64,000 bases of DNA from Murimonas intestini (GTDB lineage: Bacteria > Bacillota > Clostridia > Lachnospirales > Lachnospiraceae), in NCBI GenBank assembly GCA_003148945.1, contig QGGY01000005.1, positions 124,001 through 188,000 on the forward strand, read 5' to 3'. Shown in pieces: positions 36,732-44,712 of this stretch (position 1 is its first letter; every line of letters starts with the position of its first letter). A program made the position numbers and the translations under genes. The notes beneath the pieces are model-generated. The model had not been told where the DNA came from and made no database searches. It was given only the letters and a program-made list of their open reading frames with translations.

Positions 36732-38267
36732 ATGAAAAAGATATTAAAAATAATATTCAGCAGATTGTTTTATGTGGGCATGGCAATTGTCCTGCAGGTG
36801 ACAGCTCTTGTTTGGATGATGGTATTTCTTGGTGAGAAGTTCAAGGTACTTTCCTTTCTGATGACTGCTGTGGCGCTTCTTATGGTGCTGTGGCTTGTCA
36901 ATAAGAGGATCAACCCTTCCTACAAGCTGGCCTGGACGATACTCATTCTTTCACTGCCTGTATTTGGAGCCGTGATCTATTTTGTCTTCGGGGAATCCAG
37001 GATCGCGAAGAACATGCAGATCCAGCTGGCCAGACAGGCTATGAGGACAAGAGGGCTCCTGCAGGAGAATAAAGGAGTGAGAAATCATTTAGAGGAGGAA
37101 GACCTGAGGATCTCCAATCATTCCAGGTATATCAGGGATTATGCCGGCTTTCCTGTATGCGAGGGGACAACTGCGGAGTATTTTCCTATCGGTGAGGAAT
37201 TATTTGCCAGCCTTGTTGAAGAGCTTCACAAGGCGGAGCATTTTATATTTATGGAGTATTTTATTATTGACCAGGGAGAGATGTGGAATACTGTTCTAAA
37301 GATCCTGGAGGAAAAGGCAAAGCAGGGAGTTGATGTCAGACTTGTTTATGATGATATGGGATGTGTCAATACCCTTCCTCCTCAATTTTACAAAAGCCTC
37401 CAGAAGCGGGGGATCAAATGCGCCGCGTTTAATCCCTTCAGGCCGATCATGTCTGTAATACTGAATAACAGGGACCACAGGAAGATCACAGTCATCGATG
37501 GGCACACAGGCTTTACAGGAGGGATAAACCTGGCGGATGAATATATCAACAGGAAAAAGAGGTTTGGCCACTGGAAAGACACAGGGGTGCGCCTCAGGGG
37601 TGAGGCCGTGGCCAGCTTCACTGTCATGTTCATTGAAATGTGGAATGTGATTACAAGAATGGAAGATGACGCTGCTGCTTACATGCCCCATGTCTGGCAT
37701 CCGGAGCCCTTTGAGGGCGACGGCTTCTGCCAGCCCTATGGGGACACACCTCTGGACGAGGAGGTTGTGGGTGAGAATGTATACCTGAATATGATAAGCC
37801 TGGCGAAGCGCTACCTGTATATTTTCACACCTTATCTGATCATTGATAATGAGATGATGACAGCCCTCTGCCTGGCAGCCAAGAACGGGGTGGATGTGAG
37901 GATAGTGACTCCCGGGATACCTGACAAGAAGATGGTCTTCCTTCTGACCCAGTCCTACTATGAACAGCTTCTGGATGCGGGAGTGAGGATATATGAGTAT
38001 GTGCCCGGATTCCTCCACGCAAAATCCTTTGTCTGCGACGATGAGACTGCGGTGGTGGGAACGATCAACATGGATTACAGAAGCCTCTACCTGCATTTTG
38101 AGTGCGGAGTCTGGATGTACAGGACGAAAGCTGTGATGCAGGTAAAAGAGGACGTCATAAAAACCATGGCTAAGAGCAGGGAAATCACAAAAGAATTCTG
38201 CCTTGGCAGGCCGCTGCCCGTCAGGACGCTGCAGAGCATTCTGAGGCTGTTTGCACCTCTGCTCTAG
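36732..38267 (+). CDS. cls: Cardiolipin synthase (phospholipase D family)
   Basis: Joins two phosphatidylglycerol molecules (or PG and another lipid) to form cardiolipin. Two N-terminal membrane segments (about residues 8-60 and 62-90) are followed by the two HKD catalytic motifs: HRKITVIDGHTGFTGG and HAKSFVCDDETAVVGT. The 511-residue length and layout fit ClsA-type enzymes. No ribosome binding site stronger than AAAGGGA is visible before the ATG. Confidence 0.93.
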   Translation: MKKILKIIFSRLFYVGMAIVLQVTALVWMMVFLGEKFKVLSFLMTAVALLMVLWLVNKRINPSYKLAWTILILSLPVFGAVIYFVFGESRIAKNMQIQLARQAMRTRGLLQENKGVRNHLEEEDLRISNHSRYIRDYAGFPVCEGTTAEYFPIGEELFASLVEELHKAEHFIFMEYFIIDQGEMWNTVLKILEEKAKQGVDVRLVYDDMGCVNTLPPQFYKSLQKRGIKCAAFNPFRPIMSVILNNRDHRKITVIDGHTGFTGGINLADEYINRKKRFGHWKDTGVRLRGEAVASFTVMFIEMWNVITRMEDDAAAYMPHVWHPEPFEGDGFCQPYGDTPLDEEVVGENVYLNMISLAKRYLYIFTPYLIIDNEMMTALCLAAKNGVDVRIVTPGIPDKKMVFLLTQSYYEQLLDAGVRIYEYVPGFLHAKSFVCDDETAVVGTINMDYRSLYLHFECGVWMYRTKAVMQVKEDVIKTMAKSREITKEFCLGRPLPVRTLQSILRLFAPLL

Positions 38268-38455
38268 GGATTTTTCAGTTTTATCGGAAATAGTTATTAA
38301 AAATAATTTAACATTCCTTTAAGGTTTTCAAACTGGCTGGATAATTTGGCAAGTATATGGTAAGATTGCGGTATGCATTTGTAACATGCATTTGACTGCT
38401 GCGGCAGACTCACTGTCTGCGTAGATTAAAGAGGATTATGAGGGAGGAAAAAGAC

Positions 38456-39052
38456 ATGCCGTGGGATTTGGCATTTTTTGGGACTGGTACGGATGTCTAT
38501 CATATCGTACAGTGGTTTTTTATTTACAGTATACTTGGTTGGATTGTTGAGACTATTTATATGTCCATATGCGGACGCAGGTTTGTAAACAGAGGATTTA
38601 TATTCGGACCTATCTGTCCGATCTATGGATTTGGCGCTTTGATCGCTTATTTTCTGCTGAGGCCATTGGCGGACAACCTTGTGCTGCTCTACCTGGCAGG
38701 GGGCATCATGGCCACGGCCTGGGAATTCCTGGTGGCTAAGGTGATGATGGCAGTTTTTGGTGAAGTGTGGTGGGACTATTCAGAGAAGCCCTTTAACTAT
38801 AAGGGGATACTCTGTCTGGAGAGTTCAGTTGCCTGGGGATTTTATGTATTAATATTATTTACTTTCCTGCATAAGTTCGTTATGTTCCTGTCTGACCTGT
38901 ATCCCTACCAGACGGGCTGTATTCTGGGGGGCGTATTGATGGTGTATTATCTGGTGGATTTTACTGTCCATCTGTGCAAGGCGAAATTTCCCGAGGTACC
39001 GGATAAGGCCAGAAGGATAAAGAATAAATTTGTAAGTTTCTGCCGAAACTAA
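38456..39052 (+). CDS. CmpB-type (PF06541) multi-pass membrane protein
   Basis: A 198-residue membrane protein, with about five hydrophobic segments, resembling the ABC_trans_CmpB family (VQWFFIYSILGWIVETIYMS, NRGFIFGPICPIYGFGAL, SSVAWGFYVLILF). The family is annotated in databases as a putative ABC transporter permease, but no direct function is known and no ATPase is next to it. ATG 38438 is in frame, but ATG 38456 is preferred because GGGAGG (38442-38447) is eight bases upstream. An unnamed inverted repeat (GCAGAC/GTCTGC, 38404-38420) lies before it. Confidence 0.75.
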   Translation: MPWDLAFFGTGTDVYHIVQWFFIYSILGWIVETIYMSICGRRFVNRGFIFGPICPIYGFGALIAYFLLRPLADNLVLLYLAGGIMATAWEFLVAKVMMAVFGEVWWDYSEKPFNYKGILCLESSVAWGFYVLILFTFLHKFVMFLSDLYPYQTGCILGGVLMVYYLVDFTVHLCKAKFPEVPDKARRIKNKFVSFCRN

Positions 39053-39084
39053 ATTTACAGTTGCAAAGAAAAAAGGAATAAAGT

Positions 39085-39134
39085 GCTCCTGATTTTATTA
39101 TATTTAAATAGATAATAGAGTCAGGAGCGTTTTT
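39085..39134 (+). promoter_or_regulatory. Hairpin carrying the ribosome binding site of the D,D-carboxypeptidase
   Basis: GCTCCTGA (39085-39092) pairs with TCAGGAGC (39121-39128), and internally TATTAT pairs with ATAATA. GTTTTT follows, then the ATG at 39135. The hairpin could be the terminator of the preceding gene. The 3' arm contains AGGAGC, the only ribosome binding site candidate for the carboxypeptidase, so the fold also hides translation initiation. Confidence 0.6.
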
Positions 39135-40304
39135 ATGAAAAAAATTTTGTCAGTGTGTCTGGCCTGTATCCTGCTTCTTCAGATTTCCATACCGGTAAGT
39201 GCGGCGGAGGACGGCCCGGAGATTGAATCCCCGGCGGCAATCCTTATGGAAGCCTCTACGGGGACTGTGCTTTATGAAAAAGCAGCAGATGAGAAGCGAA
39301 GCCCTGCCAGTGTCACGAAGATCATGACAGTCCTGCTTGTTTTCGAAGCTATAGAAAGCGGGAAGCTGAAGCTGGAGGATGAGGTGGTGACAAGCGCCCA
39401 TGCAAAGTCCATGGGAGGATCGCAGGTATTCCTTGAAGAGGGAGAGAAACAGACAGTGGACACTATGCTGAAATGTATCATCATTTCATCAGGAAATGAC
39501 GCAGCTGTGGCTATGGCAGAGAAGATAGGCGGTACAGAGGAAGAATTCGTTAGAAGGATGAACCAGAGGGCAAAAGAGCTTGGAATGAACAATACGCATT
39601 TTGTGGACTGCTGCGGGCTTACAGAGTCAACAGACCACTATACGACTGCCAGGGACATAGCGCTCATGTCAAGAGAGCTGATCACAAAATTCCCCCAGGT
39701 ATTTGATTATTCCACTATCTGGATGGAGAACATAACACATGTGACGAATAAGGGCAGCAGTGAATTCGGGCTGACAAACACAAATAAACTGCTGCGCAGC
39801 TATGATGGCTGTAAAGGGCTGAAGACGGGCAGCACCAGTATTGCCAAATTCTGTCTTTCAGCCGTGGCCGAGAGGGACGGCATAGAGATGATAAGTGTGA
39901 TCATGGCCGCCCCGGATTCTAAGACCAGATTTAACAATGCAGCTACTCTGCTCAGCTATGGGTTCGGAAAATGTGCACTGTATACTGATGCCAATGAGGA
40001 GAAGCTCCCAAATGTACAGATATCTAAAGGCGTGAAGGAGGATGCAGCCTGCCGTTTTGCCGGGGAATTCAGGTATCTGGATACAAATGGGGCGGACCTG
40101 TCAGCTATCACTAAAGAGATCAGGATGAACGAGGAGATAAATGCCCCTGTGGAAAAAGGAGCTGCGGCGGGAAAAGCTGTCTATATGCTGGACGGCAAAG
40201 AAATAGGCACAGTCGATATTATTTTTGAAGAAGCAGTTGACAAGGCAGGATATCTTGACTATTTAAAGAAGGCCTGGGATAAATTCCAGTGCTTTTCAAC
40301 ATAA
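39135..40304 (+). CDS. D-alanyl-D-alanine carboxypeptidase (PBP5-type)
   Basis: Removes the terminal D-Ala from peptidoglycan stem peptides, outside the cell. A signal peptide (residues 1-24, cleavage after SAA) is followed by the low-molecular-mass PBP fold with SPASVTKIM (SxxK nucleophile), SSGNDAA (SxN) and LKTGSTS (KTG). A beta-sheet C-terminal domain follows (from about residue 290). The order and length (389) fit DacF/DacB or the PBP5 group; which one is unclear. The ribosome binding site lies in a hairpin described separately. Confidence 0.92.
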   Translation: MKKILSVCLACILLLQISIPVSAAEDGPEIESPAAILMEASTGTVLYEKAADEKRSPASVTKIMTVLLVFEAIESGKLKLEDEVVTSAHAKSMGGSQVFLEEGEKQTVDTMLKCIIISSGNDAAVAMAEKIGGTEEEFVRRMNQRAKELGMNNTHFVDCCGLTESTDHYTTARDIALMSRELITKFPQVFDYSTIWMENITHVTNKGSSEFGLTNTNKLLRSYDGCKGLKTGSTSIAKFCLSAVAERDGIEMISVIMAAPDSKTRFNNAATLLSYGFGKCALYTDANEEKLPNVQISKGVKEDAACRFAGEFRYLDTNGADLSAITKEIRMNEEINAPVEKGAAAGKAVYMLDGKEIGTVDIIFEEAVDKAGYLDYLKKAWDKFQCFST

Positions 40305-40362
40305 TAAAAATGTGATATACTTTCCAGTATAGCGCTAGTAAAAAAAGACGGGATGAGAACAT

Positions 40363-41163
40363 ATGAAGAATTTTCAGATAACAAATTATGAAGTAAACCT
40401 GGACGGGAGGGTGCCGGGCCCAACAAGTCCTATCCGCATGGTAATGCTGAGCGACCTTCATGGACAGTCCTACGGTAAGAACAATTCAAGGCTGCTCAGA
40501 ACGATAGACGCGATCATGCCGGATATGATAGTGGTTGCAGGGGATATGCTCACAGCGGCTAAAAAGGTTGAGGTAACGCCTGTCCTGGAGTTTATGCAGA
40601 GGCTGGCCTGGAAATATCCGGTCTACTATGCTAATGGGAACCATGAGTCATCCCTTCGAATGTATACAAAAAAATATCAGGGGGTTTACCAGTATTATGC
40701 CCATTCTCTGAGAAAGGCTGGGGTGATCCTCCTGGAGGATGAAAAGCTGAGCCTGAAGATAAAAGGAATGCCGGCAGTCATTTATGGATATGAGCTGCAC
40801 AGGCGTTTCTATACAAGGCACAGCAGGGCACAGCTCTCTGTGGGGGAGATGGAGAATACCATAGGCAGGCCGGACCCGGATGCTTACAATATACTGATTG
40901 CCCACAACCCCATGCATTTTCTGACATATGCAGACTGGGGAGCTGATCTGACTCTATCGGGCCATCTTCATGGGGGCTTCATCCGCCTTCCAAAGTTTGG
41001 AGGAATCGTCAGCCCTCAGTTTGAACTGTTTCCCAAGTATGACAGAGGCCTGTATGAGAAAGAGAGGCACTGGCTTGTAGTCAGTTCAGGTCTGGGAATG
41101 CACTCCATAAAGATGAGGATCAATAATCCTCCGGAGCTGGTGACAGTGACGATAAAAGATTGA
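40363..41163 (+). CDS. Metallophosphoesterase
   Basis: A 266-residue calcineurin-like phosphoesterase. Metal-binding motifs: MLSDLHGQ, VVAGDML, YANGNHES and SGHLHGG. There is no signal peptide or membrane segment at the N-terminus, though this branch is often placed near cell-envelope genes. The substrate is unknown; the family covers cyclic nucleotides, phospholipids and nucleotides. It precedes scpA by 37 bases on the same strand. Confidence 0.88.
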   Translation: MKNFQITNYEVNLDGRVPGPTSPIRMVMLSDLHGQSYGKNNSRLLRTIDAIMPDMIVVAGDMLTAAKKVEVTPVLEFMQRLAWKYPVYYANGNHESSLRMYTKKYQGVYQYYAHSLRKAGVILLEDEKLSLKIKGMPAVIYGYELHRRFYTRHSRAQLSVGEMENTIGRPDPDAYNILIAHNPMHFLTYADWGADLTLSGHLHGGFIRLPKFGGIVSPQFELFPKYDRGLYEKERHWLVVSSGLGMHSIKMRINNPPELVTVTIKD

Positions 41164-41200
41164 CGGAAAAACATGATAAAAGGCACGGAAGACAGAGGTT

Positions 41201-41956
41201 ATGAGCATGGGAATTCCCGTTAAACTGCAGGTATTTGAGGGTCCGCTGGATCTTCTTCTGCATTTGATTGATAAGAACAAAGTAAATATTTATGACATTC
41301 CTATTGTGGAGATTACCAATCAATACCTGGAATATATACAGGAGATGAAGCGGCAGGACTTAAATATCATGAGTGAATTCCTGGTGATGGCCGCTACGCT
41401 GATTGATATCAAGTCCAAGATGCTCCTGCCCAAGGAGGTCAATGAGGAGGGCGAAGAGGAAGACCCGCGCCAGGAGCTTGTAGAAAAGCTTCTGGAGTAT
41501 AAGCTCTATAAGTTCATGTCTTATGAGCTTAAGGACAGGGAGGAAGATGCGGCCTTTACAATGTATAAGGTACCCACCATACCTGAAGAGGTGGCGAAAT
41601 ACAGGCCCGTGGTGGATATTGACGAGCTCCTTGACGGCCTGACCCTGTCAAAGCTGCACTCTGTCTTTAAAACTATCATGAAAAAGCAGGAGTCCAGAAT
41701 AGACCCTATACGAAGTAAATTTGGTACTTTGGAAAAAGAAGAGGTCAACATGGATGAAAAGATGGAAGATGTCAGGACTTACATAAAAGATGCCCGAAAA
41801 TGTAATTTCAGAGAGCTTTTAGAGACCCAGTGCAGCAAAATGCAGGTGGTGATCACATTTCTTGTCATACTGGAACTGATGAAGGAAGGATCGATCCTCA
41901 TTCATCAGGAAGAAATATTCGGAGATATTTTTATAACTGCAGCAGAAGGGTTATAA
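41201..41956 (+). CDS. scpA: Segregation and condensation protein A
   Basis: ScpA is the kleisin of the Smc-ScpAB condensin. The N-terminal VKLQVFEGPLDLLLHLIDKNK binds the Smc neck and the C-terminal winged helix (GLEHFREL-like region and VVITFLVILELMKEG) binds the cap. Its 251-residue length is standard. It is directly followed by scpB (29-base gap), the usual order, so the two are one operon. Confidence 0.95.
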   Translation: MSMGIPVKLQVFEGPLDLLLHLIDKNKVNIYDIPIVEITNQYLEYIQEMKRQDLNIMSEFLVMAATLIDIKSKMLLPKEVNEEGEEEDPRQELVEKLLEYKLYKFMSYELKDREEDAAFTMYKVPTIPEEVAKYRPVVDIDELLDGLTLSKLHSVFKTIMKKQESRIDPIRSKFGTLEKEEVNMDEKMEDVRTYIKDARKCNFRELLETQCSKMQVVITFLVILELMKEGSILIHQEEIFGDIFITAAEGL

Positions 41957-41985
41957 AAGACAAAAGTTTAAAGTGAGGAACAGAT

Positions 41986-42555
41986 GTGGACATTAAAAAT
42001 GCAGAGGCGGCAATAGAGGCTGTATTGTTTACCATGGGTGATTCCGTAGAGGTGGAGAAGATTGCCAAAGCAATAGAACTGGATGCGGAGACCACAAAAA
42101 AGATCATACATAATATGATGGATAAATATCAGTCTGAGGAGAGAGGAATAAAAATCATCGAGCTGGAGAATGCCTTTCAGATGTGTACCAAAAGCGAGAT
42201 GTATGAATATCTGATCAGAGTGGCGAAACAGCCGAAGAAGATGGCGCTCTCGGAAGTACTTATGGAGACGCTGTCCATCATTGCATATAAACAGCCTATA
42301 ACTAAGCTGGAGATTGAAAAGATAAGAGGGGTAAAGAGCGACCATGCAGTGAATAAGCTGGTGGAATATAATCTTGTGAAAGAGCTGGGCAGACTTGATG
42401 CACCGGGAAGGCCTATCATGTTTGGAACTACGGAAGAATTCCTGAGGCATTTCGGGGTCCAGTCATTAGAGGAACTGCCGTCTGTCAGCCCTGTGCAGCT
42501 GGAAGATTTTAAGGCTGAGGCGGAAGAGGAAGTGCAGCTTAAGCTGAATATATAA
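41986..42555 (+). CDS. scpB: Segregation and condensation protein B
   Basis: ScpB is the winged-helix dimer partner of ScpA. The protein has two winged-helix domains with AIEAVLFTMGDSVEVEKIA and LSIIAYKQPITKLEIEKIRGVKSDHAVNKL and a C-terminal tail. It starts with GTG 41986, with GAGGAA five bases before. The length of 189 residues is typical. It belongs to the scpAB operon. Confidence 0.94.
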   Translation: MDIKNAEAAIEAVLFTMGDSVEVEKIAKAIELDAETTKKIIHNMMDKYQSEERGIKIIELENAFQMCTKSEMYEYLIRVAKQPKKMALSEVLMETLSIIAYKQPITKLEIEKIRGVKSDHAVNKLVEYNLVKELGRLDAPGRPIMFGTTEEFLRHFGVQSLEELPSVSPVQLEDFKAEAEEEVQLKLNI

Positions 42556-42584
42556 TATCGAGTAAGATAAGGAGAAGGTGTTCT

Positions 42585-43373
42585 ATGCCGACGACATATA
42601 CACACGATGCGTTTGGAAAAGCAGTTTATCAGAAGCTTCCAGAAGAGATTAAGCAGGTAATAGCCGGGCATAAGATGGCTTTTTTGATCGGCCTGCACGG
42701 CCCGGACCTGCTGTTTTATTACAGGCCTTTTGAAAAGAACGAGGTCAATGAAAGAGGACATGCCATGCATGAGGCGGCAGCAGCGGAGTTTTTCAGAAAA
42801 GGCAAGGCCAGGTACTTAAAAGACAGGGATGAAGAACTGCTGTCTTATCTGACTGGATTTATCTGCCACTATATGCTGGACAGCACCTGCCATCCCTATA
42901 TTGAAGAATATATGAAGGAGACAGGGGCGGGCCATGACGAGCTGGAGACAGACCTGGACCGCTTCCTGATGGAGCGTCACGGCTTTAATCCCTTCCGGTA
43001 CTGTCCCGCAAAGGCGCTTTCACCCCAGAAGGAGTGTGTCAGGGTGATCGTGGAGTCTTTTGAGGGGCTGGATGAAGGGCAGATCGTTAAGGCGATCAGG
43101 TCCATGCATTTCTACACAGCACTTACAGTATGCCCGAATCCCTTCAAACGGAAAGTGCTTCTGACAGTCTCACGTGCGGTGAATGCGGAAGAGCTGGTAT
43201 CCGGAAGGGTCATGATGAAAAAGAGGAGCAAACGCTGCATGGAGGGATCGGCAGAGCTGCTCAGGCTCATCAGGCTGGCTATTCCGGAAACGGTTACAGT
43301 GATTGAAGATTTTTATGAAACGATAGAAGATGAGAGCTATCTGAACTGCAGATTTGACAGAAATTATCTGTAA
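42585..43373 (+). CDS. Zinc-dependent phospholipase C-like protein
   Basis: A 262-residue protein of the zinc-dependent phospholipase C family (PF00882). It carries histidine and aspartate residues in a pattern consistent with zinc binding: TTYTHDAFGKAVY, GLHGPDLLFYY, CHYMLDSTCHPYIEEY and GHDELETDLDRFL. It lacks a signal peptide, unlike secreted toxins, and similar cytoplasmic proteins are widespread in Firmicutes with unknown substrates. It follows scpB by 29 bases and may be part of that transcript. Confidence 0.8.
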   Translation: MPTTYTHDAFGKAVYQKLPEEIKQVIAGHKMAFLIGLHGPDLLFYYRPFEKNEVNERGHAMHEAAAAEFFRKGKARYLKDRDEELLSYLTGFICHYMLDSTCHPYIEEYMKETGAGHDELETDLDRFLMERHGFNPFRYCPAKALSPQKECVRVIVESFEGLDEGQIVKAIRSMHFYTALTVCPNPFKRKVLLTVSRAVNAEELVSGRVMMKKRSKRCMEGSAELLRLIRLAIPETVTVIEDFYETIEDESYLNCRFDRNYL

Positions 43374-43430
43374 GCCCGCAGGTCTGCCATTATTTACTTG
43401 TATCATGCTCCGGGATTCTGTGTTATGATT

Positions 43431-43482
43431 TTGACGTAACAAAAACTTATTAATTGCGTAACAAAAATGTAAATATTTACAT
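43431..43482 (+). promoter_or_regulatory. Direct repeats and palindrome before the CAP gene
   Basis: TTGACG at 43431-43436 could be a -35. GTAACAAAAA occurs twice (43436-43445 and 43458-43467, 22-base period, two helical turns) and is followed by a perfect 16-bp palindrome ATGTAAATATTTACAT (43467-43482). No clear -10 was found. The arrangement suggests binding of a regulator. Confidence 0.4.
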
Positions 43483-43524
43483 AAGTAACAGCGTGATTGA
43501 TAAAGCAGATGAAAGGAGATACAC

Positions 43525-44457
43525 ATGAAAACAAAAACAGTACTTGCAATGCTGTCTCTGACTCTGGCAGGAATCCTGCCGCTGAATGCCCAGGCTGCTG
43601 ATACAGCCGGAAACTACAGCCAGTTAAACGGACTTGCAAACGGACAGATAAAGGTAGTTGCCGGAAGCCCGGCGGAAGTCAGAAAACAGCTTGAATCTCT
43701 GGGCATTAAATGTGATGATCTGGGAGGTGTTGACTGCCCGGTCATCCAGATACCATGCCTGCCCCAGAAACCGGAGAGGCCTGAAACACCGGACACAGAA
43801 AAGCCAGAGACACCGGATACAGAGCTGCCGGAGGCTCCGGATACAGAGAAGCCGGGGACGCCTGATACAGAAAAACCGGAGACGCCGGACACAGACCTGC
43901 CGGAGATACCTGATACAGAAAAGCCGGAGACACCGGACACGGAGCTGCCGGAGGCGCCGGATACAGAGAAGCCGGAGACACCGGACACAGACCTGCCGGA
44001 GATACCTGATACAGAAAAGCCGGAGACGCCAGATACAGAATCGCCGGAGACACCTGATACGGATTCTTCTCAGTCAGAACTGTCAGAGTTTGCCAGGGAA
44101 GTCGGCAGGCTTGTAAACGAAGAGCGCAGGAAAAACGGCCTGGGAGATCTGGAACTGAGAGTGGACATATCTGCCGCCGCCCAGGTAAGAGCGGTTGAGA
44201 CTGAGATTTCCTTCTCACATACAAGACCGGATGGAAGAAGTTTCTCCACAGCGCTTGATGACAAAGGTATCTCATACAGAATGTCAGGAGAAAATATTGC
44301 CTGGGGGCAGAAGACGCCGGAGGAAGTTATGAAAGGCTGGATGAACAGTGAGGGGCACAGGGCAAATATCCTGAATAAGAATTATACATCCATCGGTGTG
44401 GGATATTATCAGAACGCCGGAGGAGTTAATTACTGGACACAGATATTTACATCATAA
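43525..44457 (+). CDS. CAP/SCP-domain secreted protein with PETPDT repeat linker
   Basis: A 310-residue secreted protein. Signal peptide: residues 1-25 (ends NAQAA). A short N-terminal domain is followed by 12 tandem 8-residue repeats (E-K/L/S-P-E-T/A/I-P-D-T, residues about 84-179) that make an extended acidic, proline-rich stalk, then a CAP domain of the YkwD type (VNEERRKNGLGDLELR, SFSHTRPDGRSF, ENIAWG, WMNSEGHRANILN). CAP proteins in Gram-positives are associated with the cell wall and their activity is unsettled. GAAAGGAGA before the ATG is the ribosome binding site. Confidence 0.88.
   Translation: MKTKTVLAMLSLTLAGILPLNAQAADTAGNYSQLNGLANGQIKVVAGSPAEVRKQLESLGIKCDDLGGVDCPVIQIPCLPQKPERPETPDTEKPETPDTELPEAPDTEKPGTPDTEKPETPDTDLPEIPDTEKPETPDTELPEAPDTEKPETPDTDLPEIPDTEKPETPDTESPETPDTDSSQSELSEFAREVGRLVNEERRKNGLGDLELRVDISAAAQVRAVETEISFSHTRPDGRSFSTALDDKGISYRMSGENIAWGQKTPEEVMKGWMNSEGHRANILNKNYTSIGVGYYQNAGGVNYWTQIFTS
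43774..44061 (+). repeat. Tandem 24-base repeats coding PETPDT units
   Basis: Twelve units of 24 bases (12 x 24 = 288) code for E-x-P-E-x-P-D-T. Units alternate between a few variants (EKPETPDT, ELPEAPDT, DLPEIPDT), with a higher-order repeat visible. Such arrays often change length between strains. Confidence 0.9.
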
Positions 44458-44499
44458 ATCTGTTTGGATACGTCGGAGGCTGCGGATAATAGCTGTTTT

Positions 44500-44535
44500 T
44501 TGGGGGATGCTGCATTTTGCAGCATCCCTGTCTTT
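44500..44535 (+). terminator. Terminator after CAP gene
   Basis: GGGATGCTGCA pairs with TGCAGCATCCC across a very short T-rich loop, followed by CTTTTT near 44530. Confidence 0.85.
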
Positions 44536-44589
44536 TTAAAAATGTATAAAAGGGTATACAAAAAAATACATTTCGACGGCAACAATAAC

Positions 44590-44618
44590 TTGACGAGTGC
44601 AGAAATTATGGTTAAAAT
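44590..44618 (+). promoter_or_regulatory. ppdK promoter
   Basis: TTGACG (44590-44595)-N17-TAAAAT (44613-44618). Confidence 0.65.
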
Positions 44619-44712
44619 AGAACTGTGCGAGTATTTCGCAGATGCGGTTGTTTTGTAGGGGATTTTCTCCTGCACTAACATAAACAAATACATTTTAGGA
44701 GGAATTGGTAAA

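Noticed and set aside
43614..44275. Long open frames on both strands through the CAP gene repeats
   Set aside because: The 24-base repeat unit lacks stop codons in several frames, so long frames arise by necessity; the CAP frame has signal peptide, conserved domain and ribosome binding site.
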